A DNA stretch of 64,000 nucleotides from SFEL01 sp964392455 (GTDB lineage: Bacteria; Bacillota; Clostridia; Christensenellales; CAG-138): positions 1 through 64,000 of the forward strand of contig CAYMPG010000008.1 of assembly GCA_964392455.1 (NCBI GenBank). The letters are read 5' to 3'. The notes beneath the pieces are model-generated. The model was not told the origin of the DNA. It was given only the letters and a program-made list of their open reading frames with translations, and ran no database searches. The translations under genes and the position numbers were made by a program. Position 1 is the first letter of the stretch, and every line of letters starts with the position of its first letter. Positions 16,710 to 26,847 of this stretch are shown here, in pieces.

Positions 16710-18971
16710 TTATTGTTCCTCTGCCGGCTTTATTGGCGCATATGCTGCCGCAAAGCGTTTTACTCCCGCTGCACCAAAATCTATGGACACAAGCATTGAG
16801 CTTCCTGCGCCGGATATATCCATTATGGTGCCTTCGCCAAATTTTTCGTGTATTACCCGCTGATTCTTTTCAAAGCTCTTTACCACAGGCGCTGCGGGCT
16901 TGGGCTCCGCTGCGGCGGTCTTGCCAAGGAAGTGGCTATCCACCTGATATCTGCTGCGACCCGAGCCATGGCCGCCCAATGTGGGCCTGGGATATCCTCC
17001 CCTTGTGTCGGCAGAAGCCGCCTGGGCACCCTGCCCGCCGCTCCGCTCAGGATTTGCAGACTGGGTAAGCTCCTCGGGTATTTCATCGATAAAGCGCGAG
17101 CGCCTGTTGTAGGATTCGTTACCAAATATGCTGCGCTGTCTGGCGTTTATCATATACAGCCTGCTTTTTGCACGGGTCATGCCCACATAGCAGAGCCTGC
17201 GCTCCTCCTCCATTGCGCCGGTGGACATATCATTCTTTGCCCTGGAGGTGGGGAATACATTTTCCTCCATGCCCAACATGAATACCACGGGAAACTCCAG
17301 TCCCTTGGCGCTGTGCAGCGTCATGAGGGCAACTGCGCCGTTTTCCTCATTCATAGCGTCAATATCCGCCACAAGGGCCACGTTTTCAAGGAATACCTTA
17401 AGGGCATCCTCTCCCTCCGGCAGGTCTTTTTCTATTTCTTTTATGTTGCCTATAAGCTCTCTGAGGTTGTCCATACGGGATTCAACGTCTCCCTTTTTAT
17501 CCTCAGCCTTAAGGTGCCTTTCATAATCCAGCGCCTCGATCAGCGCCCAGGTGAATTCAGAAAGGGGCATCATGCGGCTCATGGCGATAAATTCGGCCAT
17601 GCTCTCTGCAAAGGGCTGTATCTTCTTTGCCGCCCGTGGATCCATATCCTCAAGGCAGCTTATGGCTGCCATAAGCATGGAGGTGCTGTTTTTCTGGGCC
17701 GCACGGGCCAGCTCATTTACCGATGCATCGCCTATGCTGCGCTTTGGCACGTTTATTATGCGCCTGAGGGATACGTCATCATATGGGTTGTATATAAGGC
17801 GCAGATACGCCATTATATCCTTTATCTCCTTGCGGTCATAGAAGCGCTGGCCGCCGTATACCCTATTGGGTATGCCGTAATTCATAAGAGTGGTTTCAGG
17901 CACACGGCTCTGGGCATTCATACGGTAAAGTATGGCAAAATCGCCATAGCTCATGCCCTGCCGTACCCCCTCCATCACCTTGCGGCATACAAAGTGGGCC
18001 TCATCCCGCTCGCTGTCTGCGGTATAAAGCTCGATCTTCTCTCCGTCTCCATTATCCGTCCAGAGCTTTTTCTGCTTGCGGCCAAGGTTATTGCCTATGA
18101 CTGCATTGGCGCCATTGAGAATATTTGAGGTGGAGCGGTAATTCTGCTCCAGCCGTATTACCTTTGCTCCCTTGAAATCCTTCTCAAATTCCAGTATGTT
18201 TCGTATATCCGCACCACGCCAGCCGTATATGCTCTGATCGTCATCGCCCACCACGCATATGTTCCTGTGCTCCCTGCAAATAAGCTCTACCATGCGGTAC
18301 TGGAGAGCGTTGGTATCCTGATACTCATCCACCAGCACATAGCTGAACTTTCTGCGGTATTTATCCAGCACATCCGGGCAGCTTTCCAGAAGCTGAACCG
18401 TCATGCACAGCAGATCGTCAAAATCCAGAGCGTTGCACTCCTTGAGTGAGCGCTGATATTCCCTGAATATCCTTACCACGGCTTCGTCAAGGTAAGGATT
18501 ATCCATAAGATACTGCTCAGGCTCAAGGGATTTATTTTTTGCGTCGCTTATGCGCTCCTTTATCTCCCGCTTGGGCATATCCTTATCGCTTATGCCCAGA
18601 CGCTTAAGGATGTTGCCTATCAGCGACATCTGGTCATCGTCATCGTATATGAGGAAATTGCTCTCCCGCCCCAGCCTTCCAATATCCATTCTCAGCATAC
18701 GGGCGCAGCAGGAGTGGAACGTAGTGACCCACATATCCTGAGCATCGTGGCCTATGAGTGCCTCGGTGCGCTCACGCATCTCGCGGGCGGCCTTATTTGT
18801 AAAGGTGAGGGCAAGTATGCTCCAGGGCGCAACGCCGTGCTCCACAAGGTTTGCAATGCGGTAAGTAAGGGCACGGGTCTTGCCGGAGCCTGCTCCTGCA
18901 AGTATAAGCAGAGGCCCTTCCAGCGTTTCTACTGCCTGCCTCTGGGGTGCATTAAGAGTTGAAAGATCCAT
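16710..18971 (-). CDS. pcrA: ATP-dependent DNA helicase PcrA/UvrD
   Basis: Superfamily-1A 3'-5' helicase in repair and plasmid-type replication. Motifs run in order: LNAPQRQAV (Q motif, 7-15), Walker A GAGSGKTRAL (26-35), TFTNKAAREM, DEYQDTN, GDDDQSIYGWRGA, LEQNYRS, and late motif VALMTLHSAKGLEFPVVF. The C-terminal 100 residues hold a low-complexity linker followed by the Tudor-like RNA-polymerase-binding segment GEGTIMDISG. Gene order pcrA-ligA is typical of Firmicutes. Length 753 is normal. Confidence 0.96.
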   Translation of the reverse strand: MDLSTLNAPQRQAVETLEGPLLILAGAGSGKTRALTYRIANLVEHGVAPWSILALTFTNKAAREMRERTEALIGHDAQDMWVTTFHSCCARMLRMDIGRLGRESNFLIYDDDDQMSLIGNILKRLGISDKDMPKREIKERISDAKNKSLEPEQYLMDNPYLDEAVVRIFREYQRSLKECNALDFDDLLCMTVQLLESCPDVLDKYRRKFSYVLVDEYQDTNALQYRMVELICREHRNICVVGDDDQSIYGWRGADIRNILEFEKDFKGAKVIRLEQNYRSTSNILNGANAVIGNNLGRKQKKLWTDNGDGEKIELYTADSERDEAHFVCRKVMEGVRQGMSYGDFAILYRMNAQSRVPETTLMNYGIPNRVYGGQRFYDRKEIKDIMAYLRLIYNPYDDVSLRRIINVPKRSIGDASVNELARAAQKNSTSMLMAAISCLEDMDPRAAKKIQPFAESMAEFIAMSRMMPLSEFTWALIEALDYERHLKAEDKKGDVESRMDNLRELIGNIKEIEKDLPEGEDALKVFLENVALVADIDAMNEENGAVALMTLHSAKGLEFPVVFMLGMEENVFPTSRAKNDMSTGAMEEERRLCYVGMTRAKSRLYMINARQRSIFGNESYNRRSRFIDEIPEELTQSANPERSGGQGAQAASADTRGGYPRPTLGGHGSGRSRYQVDSHFLGKTAAAEPKPAAPVVKSFEKNQRVIHEKFGEGTIMDISGAGSSMLVSIDFGAAGVKRFAAAYAPIKPAEEQ

Positions 18972-19066
18972 TTTGATTTATCTCCGTTAAGGGGGTTTTA
19001 ACCACATATTTTTACATATACATTTTACCACATCTTTTCCCTCAGCAAAAGCCATTGAGCAAATAT

Positions 19067-19097
19067 AAAAAGGCCATCCCAACGGGATAGCCTTTTT
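19067..19097 (-). terminator. Intrinsic terminator of the pheST-orf82 transcript
   Basis: AAAAAGGC.ATCCC and GGGAT.GCCTTTTT pair around a 3-nt AAC loop with one internal mismatch. It lies 20 nt past the stop of the 82-residue gene and has A and T runs on the two sides. Confidence 0.8.
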
Positions 19098-19116
19098 ATG
19101 CGGTTACAGAGTCTTT

Positions 19117-19365
19117 TTACCAGGACATGAGCTGTACGCAGCCGGCCACAAGATTCAGCGCCGCTGCAAAGTACAGGAAGGGCACCAGGCCACGCTTGGC
19201 ATCGCCGGAATCCTTAAGATTCAGTGCAAACAGCAGCAGGCCTGCGCCAAGGCACAGGGGCGTCATACCCTTGAGTCCCTTATCGAAGCCAAACTCCATC
19301 ACAAGGTTTACAAGGGACATGAGGGAAAAAATCACTCCGAAAAACGATGTGCGGTTATACTGCAT
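19117..19365 (-). CDS. Small membrane protein, unknown function
   Basis: An 82-residue protein with three likely membrane helices (about 7-27, 34-50 and 60-80) joined by short charged loops (FDKGLKG; LKDSGDAKRG). GGAGG precedes the ATG at a good spacing, and the gene begins 12 nt after pheT, before the shared terminator. It is therefore probably transcribed under Phe T-box control. No family is recognised. The ribosome site and operon position support a real gene. Confidence 0.75.
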   Translation of the reverse strand: MQYNRTSFFGVIFSLMSLVNLVMEFGFDKGLKGMTPLCLGAGLLLFALNLKDSGDAKRGLVPFLYFAAALNLVAGCVQLMSW

Positions 19366-19377
19366 ATTCTTCCTCCT

Positions 19378-21783
19378 TTATGCTCTCAGTTCTGCGTTCA
19401 GGCCATCCTTTAAAGCAGCTATGATGGTATTCATAGCGTCATTTATATCTTCATCGGTAAGGGTACGATCCTCTGCACGGATAGTGTAGGAATAGGCCAT
19501 GCTCTTCTTGCCCTCGGGTATGCCCTTTCCACGATACACGTCAAAGAGCTCCACATTTTCCAGCAGCACCTTCACCGGGGCGCCCTTTATAACGGCAGAG
19601 ACCTGAGCAGAGGTAACAGCCTCATCCACCACCACGGCTATATCCCTGGGCACAGTGGGGTACTTGGGAATAGCCTTATAGGTCTTGCCATCCTCACGCA
19701 GCTCAAACAGCTTCTTTACTGAAAGCTCTGCGGCATAGGCTATCTGGGGTACACCGAAGGCCTTGCGGGTATCCGGATGCACAGCGCCCATTTCGCCTAT
19801 CACCTGGCCGTTTACCTTTATTACGGCCTTCTGGCCGGGCTGGAAGAATTCGCTGCCGCCCGGCAGGAACTCTGCGCCATCCTCTATGCCCAGCTTGCGG
19901 AGCAGATACTCCACCACTCCCTTAAGGGTGAAGAAGCTCTCGCTGTCGCCTGTGAATATAAGGCCCAGCATTTTGCGCTCCTCGGGAAGATCTGCATTGT
20001 TGTCAAAGTGCACATTGCCCACCTCGAAGAACCTGCCGTGGCCGGTCTTACGATTGCAGTTAAGGGCAAGGGTATTCAGCATACCGGCCATAAGGGTGGT
20101 ACGCATCAGGCTCTGATCCTCACCGAAGGGATTAAGCAGCTTCACAGCAAGCCGCTTTTCATCATCCTCGGGAATACGGAGCGCATTGAGCGTAGCGGGG
20201 CCGATAAAGTTGTAATTGTATATCTCATAGCAGCCCATTGCCACGCACATATCCTTTACCTGATCCTCGTGGCGGGTCTCGGGGCTTAGGCACCCACGGA
20301 AGGTATCGCCCTGCATGAGGGTGGGCTCGATATTGTAGTAGCCGTATATTCTGGCTATCTCCTCTGCAATATCCCAATCGGACTCTATGCTGCTCTCGAT
20401 ATCCACCCTGTAATGGGGCACGGTCACGATGAGGGCATCGCCCTCTACCCTTGCACCTATATTGATGGTATCCAGCATCTTTACCATATCCTCAGGGGAT
20501 ATATTGGTATTGAGTATGCGGTTCACATGGCTCCAGTCCACACTAATCACACGCTCTGCAAGGTCAGCAGCGCATACGTCTATGCAGCTTCCTACTATGG
20601 TGCCTGCGCCAAGCTCCTCAACGAGCTCTATTGCACGGTCTATTGCAAGCTGAGCGTTTACAGGCTCCACGCCCTTTATATAGCGGGCAGCCGCATCGGT
20701 AACGTGGTGGAGCTCACGGGTGGTATGGCGGATATTGCTGCCCTTGAACACTGCGGATTCAAAGAGTACGGTTTTGGTGTTTTCGGTTATTTCGGAATTT
20801 TCTCCGCCCATTACGCCGGCAATGCCCACGCCACGCTCAGGATCAGCTATGAGCAGAACATTGGGAGATACCCTTCTCTCCTTGCCATCCAGGGTCTTTA
20901 CAATCTCATCCTCCCTGCCACGGCGCACGATTATCCTGCCATCGGTAATGCAGGAAAAATCAAATGCGTGCATGGGCTGGCCGTATTCGATCATGACGTA
21001 ATTTGTGATATCCACAATGTTATTGATCGGGCGTAGGCCCACGCTGCGGAGCCGCTTCTGCATCCATGCAGGAGAGGGCGCTATCTTTATATCCTTCACC
21101 ACCCGGCCCATATACCTGGGGCAAAGGTCAGTATCCATGACCTGTACTGAGGCATATTCGCCTGCATCGCCCTGGCCCTGTACCTGCTTTATGACAGGCT
21201 CGTGGAACTTCTGCCCAAGGGCGGCTGCGGCCTCACGGCACATACCTATTATGCTGATGCAGTCTGCACGGTTTGGGGTAAGCTCGATATCGAATACTAT
21301 GTCATTAAGGCCAATGGCTTCCTGTATTGGCTGGCCCAGAGGATGCTCGCCCTGAAGAATGAGTATGCCATATACCTCGGCTCCGGGATAATCCGCCTCG
21401 GTAATACCCAGCTCCTGGCCTGAGCACAGCATGCCGCAGCTTTCCACGCCACGCATTACCGTGGGGTGAATCACCACGCCGCCTGCCAGGGTAGCTCCAT
21501 CCAGAGCCACAGGCACCAGTGCGCCTTCAAATACATTGGAAGCACCGGTAACAAGGGTGAGATTTTCATCCCGGCCTATATTCAGGGTGCATATTTTGAG
21601 CTTATCAGCATTGGGATGCTGCTTTATCATCTCTATGCGGCCCACCACAACATTGCTGATGCCGGGCATTTCGTCTATAATGTCGGCTATTTCAAAGCCA
21701 CGCCACATCATCAGCTCTACGAACTTCTCCGGCGTAACATTGAAATCCACATATTCTTTAAGCCATTTAAGGGGCAGTTTCAT
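19378..21783 (-). CDS. pheT: Phenylalanine-tRNA ligase beta subunit
   Basis: Large subunit of the alpha2-beta2 synthetase that charges tRNA-Phe. The 801 residues contain an EMAP-like tRNA-binding domain (about 40-150), B3/B4 editing domain (about 210-390), B5 (about 405-480), the catalytic-like core, and a C-terminal FDX-ACB anticodon-binding domain (about 710-801, KYPTVPRDIAVVVDE). Length and domain order are standard. It begins 18 nt after pheS. Confidence 0.96.
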   Translation of the reverse strand: MKLPLKWLKEYVDFNVTPEKFVELMMWRGFEIADIIDEMPGISNVVVGRIEMIKQHPNADKLKICTLNIGRDENLTLVTGASNVFEGALVPVALDGATLAGGVVIHPTVMRGVESCGMLCSGQELGITEADYPGAEVYGILILQGEHPLGQPIQEAIGLNDIVFDIELTPNRADCISIIGMCREAAAALGQKFHEPVIKQVQGQGDAGEYASVQVMDTDLCPRYMGRVVKDIKIAPSPAWMQKRLRSVGLRPINNIVDITNYVMIEYGQPMHAFDFSCITDGRIIVRRGREDEIVKTLDGKERRVSPNVLLIADPERGVGIAGVMGGENSEITENTKTVLFESAVFKGSNIRHTTRELHHVTDAAARYIKGVEPVNAQLAIDRAIELVEELGAGTIVGSCIDVCAADLAERVISVDWSHVNRILNTNISPEDMVKMLDTINIGARVEGDALIVTVPHYRVDIESSIESDWDIAEEIARIYGYYNIEPTLMQGDTFRGCLSPETRHEDQVKDMCVAMGCYEIYNYNFIGPATLNALRIPEDDEKRLAVKLLNPFGEDQSLMRTTLMAGMLNTLALNCNRKTGHGRFFEVGNVHFDNNADLPEERKMLGLIFTGDSESFFTLKGVVEYLLRKLGIEDGAEFLPGGSEFFQPGQKAVIKVNGQVIGEMGAVHPDTRKAFGVPQIAYAAELSVKKLFELREDGKTYKAIPKYPTVPRDIAVVVDEAVTSAQVSAVIKGAPVKVLLENVELFDVYRGKGIPEGKKSMAYSYTIRAEDRTLTDEDINDAMNTIIAALKDGLNAELRA

Positions 21784-21801
21784 GGTGTATTTACCTCCCT
21801 G

Positions 21802-22824
21802 TTAGAACTGTTTGAGGAAGCGGGCATCGTTCTCATACTCGAGACGTATGTCCGTTATTCCGTACTTAAGGCTGGCAATGCGGTCTACGCCTATGCCAAA
21901 GGCAAAGGCCTTCCATACCTTGGGATCAAGGCCGCAGTTTTCCAGCTCATGGGGGTTGGTAACGCCGCTGCCCAGTATTTCAAGCCAGCCTGTGCCCTTG
22001 CACAGCCTGCAGCCCTTGCCGCCGCACAGCGTGCAGGATACATCCACCTCAGCCGAGGGCTCAGTGAATGGGAAATAGCTGGGACGGAAGCGCATCTTTA
22101 CACCCTCGCCGAATACGGCGTGTATAAAGGTGAGCAGCGTGCCCTTAAGGTCTGCAAGGGTAAGGTCCTTATCCACAACGAAGCCTTCCATCTGCATGAA
22201 TACGGGGCTATGGCTTGCATCCACCTCGTCCACGCGGAACACTCGTCCCGGCATTATGAGCCGGAAGGGAGGCTTAAGATTGAGCAGGGCTCTGGCCTCA
22301 AGGGGGGAGGTATGGGTACGCAGCACTACTCTGTCATTTACATAGAAGGTATCCTGCATATCCCTGGCAGGATGATCAAGAGGCAGGTTCAGCCGGGTAA
22401 AGTTATAATCATCGTACTCCACCTCAGGGCCTTCATAGGTGGTAAAGCCCATGCCCACCAGAGCATCGCGGATTTCTCGATAGGTCTGCGTCATGGGATG
22501 CAGATGGCCCTCAGGCATGGATATTTTGCCGGGCTCGGTAACATCCACGGCCTCCATAGCAAAGCGCTTTTCCTGCATCTTTGCGGCAATCTCAGCACGG
22601 CGCTGGTTCAGCTCCTTTTCCAGCTCCTTTTTTACCGCATTGGCGGACTGGCCAAGGTTTGCCCGCATTTCCTTGCTGAGCTTGCCCATGCCCTTAAGTA
22701 TCTCAGTAAGGGCGCCGTTCTTGCCGAATACTGCGAGGTTTATGGCGTCTATCGCCGCCTCGTCCTCTGCGTTTTTCAGGCTTTCAAGGGTTTGCAGCCT
22801 GATTTTTTCCAGAGTTTCCTTCAT
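21802..22824 (-). CDS. pheS: Phenylalanine-tRNA ligase alpha subunit
   Basis: Catalytic subunit of PheRS. The 340 residues begin with an N-terminal coiled coil (about 1-85), then class II motifs: motif 2 with HTSPLEAR and RLIMPGRVFRVDEVDASH, and motif 3 with GIGVDRIA. The ATG at 22822-22824 has GGAGG 9 nt upstream. A longer in-frame extension would run into the T-box terminator and is rejected. A tight CxxC-rich insert (CTLCGGKGCRLCKGTG) is present near 250, a feature of some bacterial PheS proteins. Expression is controlled by the T-box leader. Confidence 0.96.
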   Translation of the reverse strand: MKETLEKIRLQTLESLKNAEDEAAIDAINLAVFGKNGALTEILKGMGKLSKEMRANLGQSANAVKKELEKELNQRRAEIAAKMQEKRFAMEAVDVTEPGKISMPEGHLHPMTQTYREIRDALVGMGFTTYEGPEVEYDDYNFTRLNLPLDHPARDMQDTFYVNDRVVLRTHTSPLEARALLNLKPPFRLIMPGRVFRVDEVDASHSPVFMQMEGFVVDKDLTLADLKGTLLTFIHAVFGEGVKMRFRPSYFPFTEPSAEVDVSCTLCGGKGCRLCKGTGWLEILGSGVTNPHELENCGLDPKVWKAFAFGIGVDRIASLKYGITDIRLEYENDARFLKQF

Positions 22825-22840
22825 GGTAAAAATCCTCCAA

Positions 22841-23098
22841 AATAAAATTGCGCCTCGTCCTAAGGGACGAAGGCGCATTCGTGGTACCACCCTAATTTAC
22901 TCTGCAAGCACAGAGCCTTTATCGCTGTATCGGGCTTACCCGGCCCCAACTACACACCTTGCATCAGCAGGCTTCACCGGGGCGGCTCAGGAGCGAACTT
23001 GTGCGAGCTGTGCCTATAAGCCGCTTGCAGCCTGCGCGGCTCTCTCTGAGATAGGCCAATATCCCGCTTTTCTCCGTCACTGCCATAAATTTTAATTA
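22841..23098 (-). ncRNA. T-box leader, phenylalanine-specific
   Basis: The minus-strand leader of pheST has a stem I region with AGAGAG near its base, a specifier stretch with UUC (complement of 22995-22997, a Phe codon) followed by GCUCCUGAGC, and the T-box consensus AGGGTGGTACCACG (22880-22893). It ends in a terminator (22841-22876) with an 11-bp stem and T-rich tail just before the pheS ribosome site. Uncharged tRNA-Phe should stabilise the antiterminator. This accounts for the 325-nt gap between pheS and the beta-CASP gene. Confidence 0.93.
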
Positions 23099-23104
23099 CA
23101 GCGT

Positions 23105-23133
23105 ATTTTAACACATCATTTTAAACTATTCAA
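23105..23133 (-). promoter_or_regulatory. Promoter of the T-box pheST operon
   Basis: Minus-strand TTGAAT (23128-23133) and TAAAAT (23105-23110) with a 17-bp spacer, just upstream of the T-box stem I. Confidence 0.6.
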
Positions 23134-23149
23134 GGTGTTTTTTGTATGC

Positions 23150-24763
23150 TTATTTAAGCCGCTGCTCCAGCTGATTCGCAAGCTCCGCCACGCTTTCCTC
23201 CAAATCCTGCACCTTTGCGCTGTCCATAAGGGCATCCATCAGTGCATTCATGAGCCGCTTCAGCTCCGCCTTTATGTTGGAGGGCTTGCGCTTCTTTACA
23301 GCAGCCTTTCCGGGGGCGGCCTTTATCAGCTTTGTGGCTGTGGAGTATACCTCGCCGCTGTCCAGGTCGAATTCCTGATACATATCCGGCACTTCCACAT
23401 CATAGCCACGCTCCTCCAGCTTATCCTCAAGGGCACGTATGGCATCTATTTCGCCGTGTACGAGAAACACCTTTGCAGGCTTTTTATCTATGCCATCCAC
23501 CCAGTTGATCAGCTCCTGCTGATCGGCATGGCCTGAGAAGCCCTGTATGCGCTGTATATCCGCATTGACAATCACCTGGGTGCCAAGTATCTTCACCTTG
23601 TCTGCACCGTCTATAAGCAGCCGGCCAAGGGTACCCACTGCCTGATAGCCTGCAAATACCACCGTGGTAGTGGCTTTAAACAGGTTATTCTTCAGGTGAT
23701 GGCGTATGCGGCCCGCATCGCACATACCAGAGGCGGATATTATGATATTACAGCCCTTTGCATCGTTTATCAGCTTGCTTTCATCGGCAGTTTCCGCAAC
23801 CTTCAGCGTATCAAATTCAAACAAATCTCCGCTTCGGGCAAGGGCCTTTGTTTCATCATCGTAGCACTCTGCCCCGCAGGCTGCATAAACCCTGGTAGCC
23901 TTTATGCCAAGGGGGCTGTCAATATACACCGGCACCTTTTCAAGGCCGGGCACGGTTTTATTTACCAGCATACGCTTTATGTAATAAAGCAGCTCCTGAG
24001 TGCGCCCCACTGCAAAGGCAGGTATAACGATATTGCCGCCCCGTGCTATGCCGTTTTTTAATACACGGGCAAACTCGGCTTCCTTTTCCTCATCGGTGGA
24101 AACCTCATGCACCCTGTCTCCATAGGTGCTTTCCATGATAAGATAATCGGCAGCCTCAGGGCTTTCCGGGTCTTTAATTATGGGCCTGTCATCGCGGCCT
24201 ATATCTCCCGAGAATACAATGCGGGTGGTCTTGCCTCCCTCGGTAACCCATATCTCTATGGCAGATGAGCCCAGCAGATGGCCAACGTCTGTAAACCTTG
24301 CCCTTACACCTGGACATATATCCACTATGCTGCCATAGCGGCAGGGCTTAAACAGCTTGAGGGTCTTTTCCACATCCCCAGAGGTATACAGCGCCTCCAC
24401 AAGGGGCTTACCTGCACGCTCATTTTTGCGATTTTGATACTCGGCATCCTGCTCCTGAATATGGGCGCTGTCAGGAAGCATTATGCCGCAGAGCTTTGAC
24501 GTGGCCTCGGTAGAGATTATCGGGCCGGTAAAGCCCCGCTTTACCAGCAGCGGCACGAGGCCGGTATGGTCTATATGGGCGTGGGTCAGCAGCACCGCCT
24601 TTATGTCACCCGGAACAAAGGGAAAATCCCCCTCGCCATATTCGCTCTTGGCATCCTCGCCCTGACGCATACCGCAATCCACAAGTATGCTGCCGCCGTC
24701 GAATGTTATCATATGGCAGGAGCCGGTTACTGCCTTTGCTGCGCCGCAAAATCTAAGCTTCAT
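23150..24763 (-). CDS. Metallo-beta-lactamase/beta-CASP family RNA-processing hydrolase
   Basis: A 537-residue two-metal hydrolase of the YSH1/CPSF73-like group, likely a ribonuclease. The metallo-beta-lactamase part has DCGMRQG, the metal motif THAHIDHTG near residue 60, a His in DVGHLLGS, and SGDIGRDDRPI. The beta-CASP part has the ESTYGDR and PAFAVGRTQE signatures and the late His in GFSGHADQQE near 418. A C-terminal extension (about 470-537) is basic then coiled-coil-like, and may mediate oligomers or RNA binding. It is monocistronic between the T-box promoter and the SEC-C gene. Confidence 0.88.
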   Translation of the reverse strand: MKLRFCGAAKAVTGSCHMITFDGGSILVDCGMRQGEDAKSEYGEGDFPFVPGDIKAVLLTHAHIDHTGLVPLLVKRGFTGPIISTEATSKLCGIMLPDSAHIQEQDAEYQNRKNERAGKPLVEALYTSGDVEKTLKLFKPCRYGSIVDICPGVRARFTDVGHLLGSSAIEIWVTEGGKTTRIVFSGDIGRDDRPIIKDPESPEAADYLIMESTYGDRVHEVSTDEEKEAEFARVLKNGIARGGNIVIPAFAVGRTQELLYYIKRMLVNKTVPGLEKVPVYIDSPLGIKATRVYAACGAECYDDETKALARSGDLFEFDTLKVAETADESKLINDAKGCNIIISASGMCDAGRIRHHLKNNLFKATTTVVFAGYQAVGTLGRLLIDGADKVKILGTQVIVNADIQRIQGFSGHADQQELINWVDGIDKKPAKVFLVHGEIDAIRALEDKLEERGYDVEVPDMYQEFDLDSGEVYSTATKLIKAAPGKAAVKKRKPSNIKAELKRLMNALMDALMDSAKVQDLEESVAELANQLEQRLK

Positions 24764-24882
24764 AAAACTATCGCTGCCTCCGTACTGAATAATTGAAAAG
24801 ATATGGAAGTAATTGCTTTGCTATATTATACCACACCTGTTTAAAATACAAACATCCGGCCATGAAATGTTTCCAAAGGTTC

Positions 24883-24915
24883 AAAAAGTGGCGCTCCACA
24901 GGAAACGCCACTTTT
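24883..24915 (-). terminator. Intrinsic terminator of the SEC-C gene
   Basis: AAAAAGTGGCG (24883-24893) pairs with CGCCACTTTT (24906-24915) around a 12-nt loop, directly after the stop of the SEC-C gene at 24926. Confidence 0.8.
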
Positions 24916-24925
24916 CTATCTGTAT

Positions 24926-25429
<504 letters not shown>

Positions 25430-25551
25430 GTTAAATCTCCTAAGTATATTTTTTATTTTACTCCATCCAGTATGAAAGCACAGGTTTCGCCATTCTGTCA
25501 AGGAAATATTTGACACTCAGGCGAATTTTAGCTGTATTTCCTCGGTATATT

Positions 25552-26808
25552 TTACCGTTTCTTTTCCTCCCTGTACTTTTCCACCCAGCCTTCCTTGTTC
25601 TGCTGACGGCTGCGGGCAATGGCCAGCGCTCCATCCGGCACATCCTCTGTTATTACGGAGCCTGCCCCGGTATATACGTCGCTCCCCACCTTTACAGGCG
25701 CCACCAGTGCCGTCTGACAGCCCAGGAACACATTATCGCCAACGGTGGTACGGTGCTTTTTAAATCCATCGTAATTTACAAACACGGTGCCGCAGCCCAT
25801 ATTCACCTTTGAGCCCACATCTGCATCACCCACATAGGTAAGGTGGGCAACTGAGGTCTTATCCCCTATGGTGGAGTTTTTCACCTCTACAAAGTTGCCT
25901 ATCTTGCAGCCTGCGCCGATGCGGGTATTTGGCCTCAGCCGCACAAATGGGCCAACCCTGGCCCCATCTGCCACCTCGGCGTCTATCGACACCACGGCAT
26001 CCAGCACGCAGTCATTTCCGACCCTGCTGTTTTCTATGCGGCAGCCGCTGTGTATGGTGCAGTTTTCCCCTATGGCAGTGTTTCCAAGGAGCTGCACATT
26101 GGGGTAAATGACCGTATCCATGCCTATCCTGACGTCGGCATCTATATATGCAGTATTGGGGTCGATAAAGGTGACGCCCCTGTCCATATGGCCGGAATTT
26201 ATGGCCCGGCGCATGATCTCAGCGCAGCACCACAGCCCTTCACGAGTATCCACCTCAAGGCCCTCTATCTCAGGAGCATACACATCCACCACCATATTGC
26301 CCTCTGCGCGGAGGCTGCCCACGCACTGCTCTATGGTATTGAATGAGCCCTCCAGGCAGGCTCGTATGGCCTTAAGCTCAAAGCAATAGGCCGCCACTAT
26401 CAGCGTTACATCCTCAGACAGGCATATGAGCCTGGAGGCCACGCCCTTTCTTGCGGCAGATACCAGCGCAGATACCGTGCCATCTGAAATAAGGGGCAGG
26501 TTGCCGGCTATTACCAGCACATAGCCATCCCGTGCAGATACGGCAGAAAGGCCAGCCCTGAGCGCCTCGGCAGTGGAATCACCTGGAGCCTGATATACAT
26601 AGGCAGAGTCCTTGCCGAAATATTCCTGCACCGATTCCCCGTCAAAGCCCAGTACAGTTATTGGTCTTTCGATTATATTGCGCTGCACGCTCCGCATTAC
26701 CCAGCCTATTACAGGCCTGCCGCAAAGCTGATGCATTACCTTCTGTTTTCGTGATACCATGCGGGTGCCGTCTCCGGCAGCCAGCAAAATAGCAGTTAAG
26801 GCTTTCAT
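25552..26808 (-). CDS. glmU: GlmU-like protein with intact acetyltransferase and degenerate uridyltransferase domain
   Basis: GlmU normally makes UDP-GlcNAc by acetylating GlcN-1-P and then adding UMP. The C-terminal left-handed beta-helix (about 212-418) is complete, with Arg290, Lys310, catalytic His322 in AHLTY, NYDG 345-348 and the ARSRQ end motif. The N-terminal domain keeps LAAGDGTRM (9-17) and Lys23, but GNLPLIS replaces the metal-binding GDVPL Asp with Asn103. The GYGR, EEKDA and NTG segments are missing. VDTRE (186-190) stands where GVNxR carries the second metal-binding Asn. At 418 residues it is about 40 shorter than usual. The frame is continuous, so this is not a sequencing break. 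It likely keeps only acetyltransferase activity. Confidence 0.85.
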   Translation of the reverse strand: MKALTAILLAAGDGTRMVSRKQKVMHQLCGRPVIGWVMRSVQRNIIERPITVLGFDGESVQEYFGKDSAYVYQAPGDSTAEALRAGLSAVSARDGYVLVIAGNLPLISDGTVSALVSAARKGVASRLICLSEDVTLIVAAYCFELKAIRACLEGSFNTIEQCVGSLRAEGNMVVDVYAPEIEGLEVDTREGLWCCAEIMRRAINSGHMDRGVTFIDPNTAYIDADVRIGMDTVIYPNVQLLGNTAIGENCTIHSGCRIENSRVGNDCVLDAVVSIDAEVADGARVGPFVRLRPNTRIGAGCKIGNFVEVKNSTIGDKTSVAHLTYVGDADVGSKVNMGCGTVFVNYDGFKKHRTTVGDNVFLGCQTALVAPVKVGSDVYTGAGSVITEDVPDGALAIARSRQQNKEGWVEKYREEKKR

Positions 26809-26847
26809 CTCTCATGCTCCCTTTTACTATTGTGTTTAATTATATAT

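Noticed and set aside
21466..22845. A 459-codon plus-strand open frame over pheS and the start of pheT
   Set aside because: Shadow of two well-supported synthetase genes; no ribosome site and no recognisable domain.
25552..26808. A frameshift or deletion error to explain the odd GlmU N terminus
   Set aside because: The frame is continuous, hydrophobic strands line up on both sides of the missing segments, and several separate catalytic residues are changed. One sequencing error cannot explain this.
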